Assembly: GCF_012034175.1 (NCBI RefSeq)
Contig: NZ_JAATEJ010000044.1
Span: 1-40,963, forward strand
DNA from: Actinacidiphila epipremni
GTDB taxonomy: Bacteria > Actinomycetota > Actinomycetes > Streptomycetales > Streptomycetaceae
DNA length: 40,963 bases
Direction: 5' to 3'
Numbering within the stretch: position 1 is the stretch's first letter; each line of letters begins with the position of its first letter. Position numbers and translations under genes: made by a program. Under the pieces are notes generated by a model. The model was not told where the DNA came from and ran no database searches. It was given only the letters and a program-made list of their open reading frames with translations. Shown in pieces: positions 15,210 through 22,752 of this stretch.

Positions 15210-15979
15210 CGGTGCGCCCGGGCCCCGGCACGCCGCCGCTGCTCGTCATCGCGCACGGCTCGCGCGACCCGCGGCACGCCGCGACCGTGCACGCCCTGAC
15301 GCGGCGGGTGGCGGCGGCGCGGCCGGGGCTCCGGGTGGACACCGCCTTCCTCGACTTCAACGCGCCGTCGGTGCCGCAGGCCGTGAGCCGGCTGGCGGCC
15401 GACGGGGTCCGGGACGCGGTGGCGCTGCCGCTGCTGCTCACCCGGGCCTTCCACGCCAAGACCGACATCCCCGCGGTGCTGCGCGAGGCCACGGCGGCGC
15501 TGCCGTCGCTGCGGCTGCACACCGCGGACGTGCTCGGGCCCTCGCCGCTGCTGACCGCCGCCCTGGAGCGGCGGCTGCGCGAGGCGGGGCTGGCACCTGC
15601 GGACCGCGGCTCGACCGGTGTGGTGCTGGCGAGCGCGGGCTCCACCGATCCGGAGGCGGGCGCGGTGATCGCAGCCGTCGCGCGGGAGTGGCGGCACACC
15701 GGTTGGTGCGCCGTGCGGCCCGCGTTCGCCTCCGCCGCCCTGCCGCGTACCGAGGACGCGGTGCGGGCGCTGCGCGCCGAGGGGGCGCGGCGGATCGCCG
15801 TCGCGCCGTATGTCATCGCGCCCGGCTTCCTGCCCGACCGGATCGCCCGCGGCGCCCGCGAGGCCGGCGCCGATGTGCTCGCCGGTGTGCTGGGGGCCGC
15901 CCCGGAGCTCGCCGCGCTGCTGCTGCGCCGCTACGAGCAGGCGCTGCGGCCGGCCGCCGCCCGGCTGCTGACGGCCTGA
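15206..15979 (+). CDS. CbiX/SirB-like sirohydrochlorin chelatase family protein
   Basis: The 257-residue protein has two related halves, as in long CbiX-type chelatases. The first begins LLVIAHGSRDPRHAATVHAL with the candidate metal-binding His17, and the second begins VVLASAGSTDPEAGAVIAAV. Members insert Co2+ or Fe2+ into sirohydrochlorin. In this operon, iron insertion to make the siroheme of sulfite reductase is the natural role. The second-half equivalent of His17 is Ala (ASAGS), so one active site is expected. The GTG start overlaps the permease stop. An alternative GTG two codons later is possible. Confidence 0.85.
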   Translation: MTVRPGPGTPPLLVIAHGSRDPRHAATVHALTRRVAAARPGLRVDTAFLDFNAPSVPQAVSRLAADGVRDAVALPLLLTRAFHAKTDIPAVLREATAALPSLRLHTADVLGPSPLLTAALERRLREAGLAPADRGSTGVVLASAGSTDPEAGAVIAAVAREWRHTGWCAVRPAFASAALPRTEDAVRALRAEGARRIAVAPYVIAPGFLPDRIARGAREAGADVLAGVLGAAPELAALLLRRYEQALRPAAARLLTA

Positions 15980-16231
15980 CAGCCGGCCTCGTCCCCGCTT
16001 CCGCCGCCCCGGCCTGGGGCTTTCCGGGCTGCCCCGACCGTATGCGTGTAAGGGACAGCCACGTGTTCTTGGTGGGGTTGTCCCCACCCTCAAGGGGGAG
16101 AAGGCCCGCCCGGAAGTCACCGGCAGGCCGGATGGGTGGGGGGCCCGCAGGCCCGTAGCGTCCTTGGTGGACAGCGCGGCACACCCGCCGCCACCGCAGG
16201 ACGGACCTACGAACCTGACAAGGGGGACACC
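15980..16231. other. Intergenic region before the MMPL exporter gene
   Basis: No gene is seen. A 7-bp hairpin, GGTGGGG 16071-16077 with CCCCACC 16082-16088 around a 4-nt loop, sits about 145 nt before the MMPL start and could be an operator. The ribosome binding site AAGGGGGA at 16220-16227 decides the GTG start of the exporter. No convincing terminator for the cys operon was found. Confidence 0.4.
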
Positions 16232-18514
16232 GTGAGTCGCGCACGCGCACACGGCAGCAGGATGGGAGTGGCGGCGGCCATGGGCGCCTGGAGCGCCCGG
16301 CACCGCTGGGCGGCGGTGGGCGCCTGGCTGCTGCTGGTGGTCGTCGCGGTCTTCGCCGGGCAGGCGGCCGGCCGGGTCGACGTCGACGAGGACCGCTCGA
16401 TGCCGGGCGAGGTCAACCAGGCCGCCACGATCAACGACGACGCGGGGCTGAAGGCGCCCGCGGGCGAGATGGTGCTCGTCCAGGGCAAGGGCTCGGTCAA
16501 GGCGACCGACCCGGCCTTCCGCTCGGTGGTCGGCGAGGTGATGGACGCGGTCAAGGGCACCGGCAAGGTCACCGCGGTCACCTCCCCGTACGACACCAAG
16601 GCGATCTCCGCCGACGGGCGTTCGGTGCTGGTGCGGTTCGACATGCTCGGCGACGAGAAGACCGCGGGCGACCGGGTCGCGCCGGTGATGGACGCGGTCG
16701 AGAAGGTGCAGGCCGAGCACAAGGACCTGCGGGTGGAGGAGTTCGGCGACGCGAGCGCGGAGAAGGTGCTGGACGACGCCTTCGGCAGCGACTTCAAGAC
16801 GGCCGAGTATTCGGCGGTGCCGCTGGCGCTGGGCATCCTGCTGATCGCGTTCGGCGCGCTGGTGGCCGCGCTGCTGCCGGTGGTGCTGGCGATGACGGCC
16901 TTCGTCGCGGCGGGCGGGGTGGTGGCGCTGGTGAGCCACTCGGTGCCGATGAGCGACACCGCCAACTCGGTGATGCTGCTGGTGGGCCTGGCCGTCGGTG
17001 TCGACTACTGCCTGTTCTACCTGCGCCGGGAGCGCGAGGAGCGGGCCGCAGGGCACGACCGGGAGACCGCGCTGAAGATCGCCGCGGCGACGTCCGGACG
17101 GGCGGTGCTGATCTCCGGCATCACCGTGATCGTGGCCATGGCGGGCATGCTCTTCACCGGTATCGGCGACTTCAAGGCGATGGGTGTGGCCACGATGATC
17201 GTGGTCGCGATCGCGATGGTCGGCTCGGTCACGGTGCTGCCGGCGCTGCTGTCGCTGCTGGGCCACCGGGTGGAGAAGGGCCGCATCCCGTTCCTGAACC
17301 GCCGGGCGCGCCGGGAGGGTGCCGCAGGGCACCGTCCCGCGGCGCCGAGCAGCAGCCGGGTGTGGCGGACCGTGCTGGGGCCGGTGCTGCGGCACCCCAA
17401 GGCCGCGACCGTCATCGCCGGCGGCGCCCTGATCGCGCTCGCGCTGCCCGCGTTCGGCATGAAGACCGCGAACCTGTCGATGCAGCAGGAGCTGGGCGAC
17501 GGACTGCCGGTCATCCAGACCTACGAGCACATCAACGCCGCTTTCCCGGGCGGTCCCGACCCGGCCCATGTGGTGGTCAAGGCCGCCGACATCGACGCGC
17601 CCGCGGTCGAGAAGGCCATCGCCGGCTTCCAGGCCGAGGCGGTCTCCTCCGGCGCCAGCAAGGGCCCGGTGACGGTCACCGTGCACAGCGCGCAGAACAT
17701 CGCCCGTATCGACGTCCCGCTGGAGGGCGGCGCCGACCGCGCCAAGGCCGAGGCGGACGTGAAGCTGCTGCGCGAGCACGTACGGCCCGGCACGCTCGGC
17801 AAGGTCGCCGGCCTCCAGGCGCCGATCACCGGTGAGACGGCCGGCTCGATGGACTTCACCCACAAGATCACCAGCAGTGTGCCGCCGGTCTTCGCCTTCG
17901 TGACCGTCTTCGCCTTCCTGCTGATGCTGCTGTCCTTCCGCTCGCTGACCATCGCGGTCACCTCGATCGCGCTGAACCTGCTGTCGGTGGGCGCCGCGTA
18001 CGGCATCCTCACCGCGGTCTTCCAGCACGGCTGGGGCGCCTCGCTGGTGGGGGCGCACGGCACCGGCGCGGTGGTGGCCTGGCTGCCGCTGTTCCTCTTC
18101 GTAATCCTGTTCGGGCTGAGCATGGACTACCACGTCTTCGTGGTCTCCCGGATCCGCGAGGCCCGGATGCGCGGCCTGTCCACCAAGGGCGCGATCGAGC
18201 ACGGCATCACCACGACCGCGGGCGTCGTCACCAGCGCCGCGGTGATCATGGTCGCGGTGTTCGCGATCTTCGGCACGCTGTCGATGCAGAGCATGAAGCA
18301 GATGGGCGTGGGCCTGGCCTTCGCGGTGCTGATCGACGCCACCGTCATCCGCGGGGTGCTGCTGCCGGCGGTGATGACGCTGCTGGGCGACCGCAACTGG
18401 TACCTGCCGCGCTGGATGCACCGGCTGCCCGACCTCACGCACGACGAGTCGGCCCTCCCGCAGCCGCCGGCCGCCGCCCCGGCCCCGGTCCCGCAGCTCA
18501 CCGACCGCTTCTGA
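16232..18514 (+). CDS. MMPL-family RND transporter
   Basis: The 760-residue membrane protein has two MMPL repeats. One membrane segment near residue 30 is followed by an extracellular loop, then a five- to six-helix bundle. The second half repeats this after LGPVLRHPKAATVIAGGALI. Each bundle carries the proton-relay Asp-Tyr signature of the family: LVGLAVGVDYCLFYLRRERE in the first half and LFGLSMDYHVFVVSRIREAR in the second. Actinobacterial relatives export lipids, siderophores or drugs; the substrate here is unknown. The GTG start at 16232 follows AAGGGGGA. The C-terminal tail is Pro/Ala-rich. The gene is followed by a perfect hairpin and then an ECF sigma gene on the same strand. Confidence 0.92.
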   Translation: MSRARAHGSRMGVAAAMGAWSARHRWAAVGAWLLLVVVAVFAGQAAGRVDVDEDRSMPGEVNQAATINDDAGLKAPAGEMVLVQGKGSVKATDPAFRSVVGEVMDAVKGTGKVTAVTSPYDTKAISADGRSVLVRFDMLGDEKTAGDRVAPVMDAVEKVQAEHKDLRVEEFGDASAEKVLDDAFGSDFKTAEYSAVPLALGILLIAFGALVAALLPVVLAMTAFVAAGGVVALVSHSVPMSDTANSVMLLVGLAVGVDYCLFYLRREREERAAGHDRETALKIAAATSGRAVLISGITVIVAMAGMLFTGIGDFKAMGVATMIVVAIAMVGSVTVLPALLSLLGHRVEKGRIPFLNRRARREGAAGHRPAAPSSSRVWRTVLGPVLRHPKAATVIAGGALIALALPAFGMKTANLSMQQELGDGLPVIQTYEHINAAFPGGPDPAHVVVKAADIDAPAVEKAIAGFQAEAVSSGASKGPVTVTVHSAQNIARIDVPLEGGADRAKAEADVKLLREHVRPGTLGKVAGLQAPITGETAGSMDFTHKITSSVPPVFAFVTVFAFLLMLLSFRSLTIAVTSIALNLLSVGAAYGILTAVFQHGWGASLVGAHGTGAVVAWLPLFLFVILFGLSMDYHVFVVSRIREARMRGLSTKGAIEHGITTTAGVVTSAAVIMVAVFAIFGTLSMQSMKQMGVGLAFAVLIDATVIRGVLLPAVMTLLGDRNWYLPRWMHRLPDLTHDESALPQPPAAAPAPVPQLTDRF

Positions 18515-18542
18515 CCGCTTCCGAGCACTTCCGAGCGCTTCT
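18503..18542. repeat. Four 10-bp tandem repeats across the MMPL stop codon
   Basis: Four successive decamers read GACCGCTTCT, GACCGCTTCC, GAGCACTTCC and GAGCGCTTCT from 18503 to 18542. The stop codon TGA (18512-18514) spans the junction of the first two. Confidence 0.65.
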
Positions 18543-18575
18543 GACCAGGGCGTACGCCCCTGGCGGTAGCCCGCG

Positions 18576-18606
18576 GCGCCCCCGTACCGGTTCGGTACGG
18601 GGGCGC
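18576..18606 (+). terminator. Perfect 13-bp GC-rich hairpin between MMPL and sigma genes
   Basis: GCGCCCCCGTACC (18576-18588) is fully complementary to GGTACGGGGGCGC (18594-18606), with a 5-nt loop. It ends 28 nt before the sigma factor ATG. With no U tract it is a typical Streptomyces terminator for the MMPL gene. Its closeness to the sigma start means the sigma promoter must overlap the hairpin, or that the hairpin limits read-through into the sigma gene. Confidence 0.65.
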
Positions 18607-18634
18607 TGTCGGTGGTCGCGGTTACGGTGGAGGC

Positions 18635-19666
18635 ATGACCGTACGGGAGAGCAGCAGCGGCGCGGCGGCGGCACCGCAGGCGCCGGGCGCCGAGGAGGTC
18701 GAGCGCGGCCTGGAGCGGCACCGGGTGGAGCTGACCGGCTACTGCTACCGGATGCTCGGCTCCGCCTTCGAGGCGGAGGACGCGGTGCAGGAGACGCTGG
18801 TACGCGCCTGGCGGGGCGCCGACCGCTTCGAGGGCCGCTCCTCGCTGCGCTCGTGGCTGTACCGCATCGCGACCAACGTGTGCCTGGACAGCCTCGACGC
18901 GGGAAAGCGCCGGGCCCGCCCGATGGACCTGTCGCCCGCCTCGCGGGCCGACGCGGTGCTGCCCGACCCGACGTCGGAGGGCATGTGGGTGGAGCCGGCG
19001 CCGGACGGCCGGGTGGTGCCCGAGGGCGGCGACCCGGCGGATGTGGTGGTGGGCCGGGAGTCGGTGCGGCTGGCCTTCGTCGCCGCGCTCCAGCACCTGC
19101 CGCCGCGGCAGCGGGCGGTGCTGATCCTGCGCGATGTGCTGGCGTGGAAGGCCAGCGAGGCCGCGGAGCTGCTGGGGACGAGCGTGCCGTCGGTCAACAG
19201 CGCCCTCCAGCGCGCCCGGGCCACCCTCGCCGAGGCGGGCGCGTCGGCGGAGCAGACGGCGGGCGGGTCGGGGCTGGACGAGCAGCACGAGGCGCTGCTG
19301 GAGCGGTATGTCGACGCCTTCGAGCGCTACGACCTGCACGCCCTGACGACGCTGCTGCACGAGGACGCGGTGCTCAACATGCCGCCGTTCCCGATGTGGG
19401 TGCGGGGCCACGACGACATACGGGACTTCATGGCGACGGTGGGCGCCGGCTGCGCGGGCTCGCGGATGGTGCCGGTCGCGGCGAGCGGGCTGCCGGGGTA
19501 CGCGCAGTACCGGCCGGCGCCGGGGGGCGGCTACCGGGCTTTCGCGCTGCAGGTCATAGAGGTCGAGGGCGGGCGGATCCGCACGATGAGCTCGTATCAC
19601 GACGCCGACCGGCTCTTCCCGCTCTTCGGCCTCCCGCTGGACCTGCCGGCGGAGTCGGCCGGCTGA
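18635..19666 (+). CDS. ECF-type RNA polymerase sigma factor with C-terminal SnoaL-like domain
   Basis: This 343-residue sigma factor has region 2 at about residues 30-95 (GYCYRMLGSAFEAEDAVQET, then RSSLRSWLYRIATNVCLDSL). Region 4 lies at about 145-200 (LPPRQRAVLILRDVLAWKAS, then LGTSVPSVNSALQRARATLA). The ~130 residues after region 4 form a SnoaL/NTF2-like domain (LERYVDAFERYDLHALTTLL, then MPPFPMWVRGHDDIRDFMAT). ECF groups with this layout usually have no separate anti-sigma factor, and the extra domain is thought to tune activity. Extended insertions between regions 2 and 4 fit the SigG-like class. The ATG follows GGTGGAGG directly. Confidence 0.9.
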   Translation: MTVRESSSGAAAAPQAPGAEEVERGLERHRVELTGYCYRMLGSAFEAEDAVQETLVRAWRGADRFEGRSSLRSWLYRIATNVCLDSLDAGKRRARPMDLSPASRADAVLPDPTSEGMWVEPAPDGRVVPEGGDPADVVVGRESVRLAFVAALQHLPPRQRAVLILRDVLAWKASEAAELLGTSVPSVNSALQRARATLAEAGASAEQTAGGSGLDEQHEALLERYVDAFERYDLHALTTLLHEDAVLNMPPFPMWVRGHDDIRDFMATVGAGCAGSRMVPVAASGLPGYAQYRPAPGGGYRAFALQVIEVEGGRIRTMSSYHDADRLFPLFGLPLDLPAESAG

Positions 19667-19965
19667 GGAGCCGCTCCGGGTCCGGGGGCCGGGGGCCGGG
19701 GGCCCGGGCAGCGCTCGGGGCGGGTGCTGCGGGGCGGGTGGCGTCCGGCCGGGCGCGGGCACTGGTCCGGACCAGCGCGGGTCGCCGATTCGGTGCCGGG
19801 CGGGCCGGGGACGTATTCTCGGCGGTTCGGCCGCAAAGCGTTGCTGCGTGCGGGCGGGGCAGTGGGAGACTGGCCCTGGTCCGTTCATCCGGGCGATGAC
19901 GGCGGCATATGTCGGATCGGTGGGGCGCGCGGGGCCCCGCCGGGCGGAGTGGGGAGGGTCGGGGC
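19667..19965. other. 299-nt spacer with a G-quadruplex motif and a 14-bp palindrome
   Basis: No gene is seen. Right after the sigma stop codon, runs of 3, 5, 5, 5 and 3 Gs separated by 2-3 pyrimidines occupy 19678-19708, a strong G-quadruplex motif on the plus strand. CTGGTCCGGACCAG at 19762-19775 is a perfect 14-bp palindrome that could be an operator. TATTCT at 19814-19819 is a possible -10 box, but no matching -35 is evident. GGGGAGGG at 19951-19958 is the ribosome binding site of the next gene. Confidence 0.5.
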
Positions 19966-20829
19966 ATGCCGGAACCGGCGTTCACGCGGGAGCGGGCACA
20001 GGCGGTGCTGGACGCCGCCGGGCATCCCGAGGCCGAGCTGATCTCCTTCGGGGAGAACGCGGTCTTCGCCGCCGGGCGGCTGGTGATCAAGGTCGGCCGG
20101 GGCGCCGACCTGCTGGACCGGGCCCGCCGCGAGGTGCGCACCGCGGACTGGCTGGCCAAGCACGACGTGCCCGCGGTGCGCTCGGCGGAGTCCGAGGTGC
20201 GGCTGGTCGAGGGCCACCCCGTCACGTACTGGCAGCGGCTTCCGGAGTCGCTGCGGCCCGCCGAGCCGGCCGACGTCGCCCCGCTGCTGCGGCTGGTGCA
20301 CGCGCTGCCCGAGCCGGACTTCGGGTTGCCGCCGCGCGATCTGCTGGGCGGCGTCGAGCGCTGGCTGCGGCTGGCCGGGGACGCGATCGACCCGGCGGAC
20401 GCCGCCTTCCTGCGGGCCCGCCGGGACCGGCTGGCCGCGGCGGTCGGCGATCTGGTGCCGCATCTGCCGCGCGGGCCGATCCACGGGGACGCGCTGCCCC
20501 GCAATGTGCACATCGGCCCTGACGGGCCGGTCCTGGTCGACCTGGAGACCTTCTCCTCCGACCTGCGCGAGCACGACCTGGTCGTCCAGGTCCTGGACCG
20601 CGACCGCTACGGCGTCTCACCGGCCGCCTACCGCGCGTTCACCGACGCGTACGGGTGGGACGTCGCCGAATGGGAGGGCTGCGAGGTGCTGCGCGGCGCC
20701 CGTGAAACCGCCGGCTGCGCGTGGGTCGCCCAGCACGCCGCCTCCAACCCCGCGGCCCGCATGGAGTTCCGCCGCCGCGTGGCCTCCCTCCGCGCCGGCG
20801 ACCCCACGGTCCGCTGGTTCTCCTTCTAG
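19966..20829 (+). CDS. Aminoglycoside phosphotransferase (APH)-fold kinase
   Basis: The 287-residue protein has the catalytic loop IHGDALPRNVHIGPDGPVLV with His173, Asp175 and Asn180, and the metal-binding Asp192 in VLVDLE. The N-terminal lobe has FGENAVFAAGRLVIKVGRGA, where the Lys of VIK fits the ATP-binding lysine, and the ARREVRTADWLAKHDVPAVR helix fits the family. Such kinases phosphorylate antibiotics, choline, sugars or unknown small molecules; the substrate cannot be told. The ATG at 19966 has GGGGAGGG 7 nt upstream, and a frame open from 19909 is less likely. It stands alone between two long gaps. Confidence 0.85.
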   Translation: MPEPAFTRERAQAVLDAAGHPEAELISFGENAVFAAGRLVIKVGRGADLLDRARREVRTADWLAKHDVPAVRSAESEVRLVEGHPVTYWQRLPESLRPAEPADVAPLLRLVHALPEPDFGLPPRDLLGGVERWLRLAGDAIDPADAAFLRARRDRLAAAVGDLVPHLPRGPIHGDALPRNVHIGPDGPVLVDLETFSSDLREHDLVVQVLDRDRYGVSPAAYRAFTDAYGWDVAEWEGCEVLRGARETAGCAWVAQHAASNPAARMEFRRRVASLRAGDPTVRWFSF

Positions 20830-20876
20830 CCGCCCCCGCCCCCACCCCGCAACAGCCCGCCCGCCGCCCGCGAGCC

Positions 20877-20894
20877 CGGGGCCGCCCGGCCCCG
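20877..20894 (+). terminator. Terminator-like palindrome after the APH-fold gene
   Basis: CGGGGCCG (20877-20884) and CGGCCCCG (20887-20894) form an 18-nt near-perfect palindrome 48 nt past the stop codon of the APH-fold gene. Confidence 0.5.
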
Positions 20895-21082
20895 TGCCGC
20901 CACGCACCTCCCGCCGCCGGCAGCAGCCGGCATGCCTTGACCACGCGCAGCCCGTCGCAGGGCATCCTGTCGCGCGCTTCGGCCGCCCGCGGCCCGCCGC
21001 CGGAGGCGGGCGGCGCGCCTCCACCGCGTGCACTCCCGTCGCGGCCTGGGCCGCGTGCGGCCCGGAGCCGGGCGCGGGGTTC

Positions 21083-21103
21083 CGGGGCCGCCAGGCCCCG
21101 TTT
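21083..21103 (+). terminator. GC hairpin followed by TTT
   Basis: CGGGGCC (21083-21089) pairs with GGCCCCG (21094-21100) around GCCA, and three Ts follow. It is close in sequence to the hairpin at 20877, as if the segment had been duplicated. Confidence 0.45.
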
Positions 21104-21158
21104 CAACCGCGCCGGGCACGCATGCGCGGGGCGTGAGCAACTGCGGCGACGCACTCCT

Positions 21159-21188
21159 TTGATCCAACCCTTGCACCGGTGTCAGACT
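21159..21188 (+). promoter_or_regulatory. Candidate promoter of the MFS exporter gene
   Basis: TTGATC (21159-21164) and CAGACT (21183-21188) are separated by 18 bp and match the Streptomyces vegetative consensus well. Transcription would start near 21195, giving a 45-nt leader before the ATG at 21240. Confidence 0.4.
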
Positions 21189-21239
21189 TAGCGGATGGAC
21201 TCCACCCCGGGGGGCTCCGGGGCAGGGAAGGGATGTGGC

Positions 21240-22724
21240 ATGTCCAAAACACTGGGCGCGGGGCAGGGCGCCACGCTTCTGCTGCTCACCAGCGTCGAGC
21301 TCGTGGTCTTCCTCGACTCGTCGGTGGTCAACCTCGCGCTGCCCAGCATCGGCAAGGCCCTCGCGCTCAGCGTGGCGACGCTGGTGTGGGTCAGCAGCGC
21401 CTACCAGGTGACCTTCGGCGGCTTCCAGTTAGGCGCGGGCCGCACCACGGACCGGCTGGGCCGGCGGCTGATGTTCCAGACCGGGCTCGCGGTCTTCACC
21501 GCCGCCTCACTGCTCGCCGGCGTGACCAACTCCGGCGGCGCGGTGATCGCCGCGCGGGCCGTGCAGGGCATCGGCGCAGCCATCCTGATCCCGGCCGAGC
21601 TCGCCCTGATCACCGCGGTCTTCACCGAGCCGGAGGCCTACCGGCGGGCGTTCGGGGTGTGGAGCGCGATGGGCGCGGTCGGCGCGGCGGCCGGTGTCGC
21701 GGTGGGCGGCGCGATCGTCTCCGCGCTCGGCTGGCGCTGGGTGTTCCTGATCAACGTGCCGATCGGCGTGCTCGGCCTGATGGTCAGCGGCCGGCTGCTG
21801 CCGCGCGACGGCATCGACCTGCGCGCGGTGAAGAGAAGCGAACTGGACCTGCCCGGCATGGTCACCGGCACGAGCAGCCTGCTGCTGCTGGTCTACGTCA
21901 TCACCAAGGCCGCCGAGGGCTCGCTGGACACCCTGCACTGGGTGCTGGGCGGCGCCGCGGTCGTGCTGGGCGCGGCCTTCGTGCTGATCGAGCGTCAGGC
22001 CCAGGCACCCGTGCTGCCCTTCCGGCTGTTCTCGACCCGCAACATCACCGGCTCGTCGCTGGCGAACTTCCTGGTGGGCGCGGCGCACGTACCGGTCTTC
22101 GTGTTCCTGTCGCTGTACTTCCAGGAGGTCCACCACTACAGCGCCCTGAAGTCGGGCCTTGCGGTGCTGCCGATCGCGCTCGCCGGCATCCCGGTGGCGC
22201 GGCTGCTGATCCCGCGGGCGCTGAAGCTGCTCGGCCCCCGCAACGTGCTGGCCGCCGGCATGGCGCTGCTGACCGTCGCGCTGCTGCTGCTGTCGCGGAT
22301 CCCGACGCACGCGGACTACGCGCCGGACTTCCTGCCCGCCGCCTTCGTCTTCGCCGTCGGCCTGCCCGCGTGCTTCGTCGGCTCGACGATGCCGGCGATG
22401 CGGGCCGCCCGGCCGAGCGAGACCGGTGTCGTCTCCGGCGTGGTGAACACCGCGCAGCGGCTCGGCGCCGGTATGGGCGTGGCGGTGCTCGCGGCGGTCG
22501 CCAACTCGCGCACCTCGCACCACCACGGCGGCACCGCCGCCGACGCGGTCAACGCCGGCTTCCACACCGCCTTCCTGGGCGCCGCGGGCCTCGCGGTGCT
22601 CGGCCTGCTGGTGGCGCTGCTGGTCATCCGCACCGTGCCGGAGCAGCCGCCGGCCGCACCCAAGGACGCCGAGCCCGCGGTGGCCGCGGCGGCCGAGGAC
22701 GGCACGGCCACCGCGGCGGAGTAG
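21240..22724 (+). CDS. DHA2-type (EmrB/QacA-like) MFS drug exporter with a TTA codon
   Basis: The 494-residue protein has about 14 membrane helices, as expected for the DHA2 family. Landmarks are VELVVFLDSSVVNLALPSIG in helix 1 with its D-x-x-x-V-N motif, AGRTTDRLGRR as motif A, and GIGAAILIPAELALITAVF in helix 4. GVWSAMGAVGAAAGVAVGGA is motif C of the exporter type. The start at 21240 has AAGGGA six bases upstream. An in-frame ATG at 21195 coincides with the likely transcription start but adds no family residues. Codon 64 (21429-21431) is TTA, read in Streptomyces by the bldA tRNA, which suggests production limited to late growth. The regulator and substrate are unknown. Confidence 0.92.
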   Translation: MSKTLGAGQGATLLLLTSVELVVFLDSSVVNLALPSIGKALALSVATLVWVSSAYQVTFGGFQLGAGRTTDRLGRRLMFQTGLAVFTAASLLAGVTNSGGAVIAARAVQGIGAAILIPAELALITAVFTEPEAYRRAFGVWSAMGAVGAAAGVAVGGAIVSALGWRWVFLINVPIGVLGLMVSGRLLPRDGIDLRAVKRSELDLPGMVTGTSSLLLLVYVITKAAEGSLDTLHWVLGGAAVVLGAAFVLIERQAQAPVLPFRLFSTRNITGSSLANFLVGAAHVPVFVFLSLYFQEVHHYSALKSGLAVLPIALAGIPVARLLIPRALKLLGPRNVLAAGMALLTVALLLLSRIPTHADYAPDFLPAAFVFAVGLPACFVGSTMPAMRAARPSETGVVSGVVNTAQRLGAGMGVAVLAAVANSRTSHHHGGTAADAVNAGFHTAFLGAAGLAVLGLLVALLVIRTVPEQPPAAPKDAEPAVAAAAEDGTATAAE

Positions 22725-22752
22725 GACGCGCCCACCGGGCGGCGCCCCCGGC

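Larger units (their letters stand above)
20830..21239. other. 410-nt intergenic region with three hairpins and a promoter
   Basis: No gene is supported here. A 7-bp hairpin GCCCGCC 20992-20998 with GGCGGGC 21005-21011 lies between two related terminator-like hairpins listed separately. The right end carries the promoter of the MFS gene. The rest is GC-rich sequence without coding bias. Confidence 0.5.

Noticed and set aside
15053..19888. A 1611-residue minus-strand frame
   Set aside because: It is Arg/His/Gln-rich without domains and lies opposite the well-supported chelatase-like, MMPL and sigma genes.
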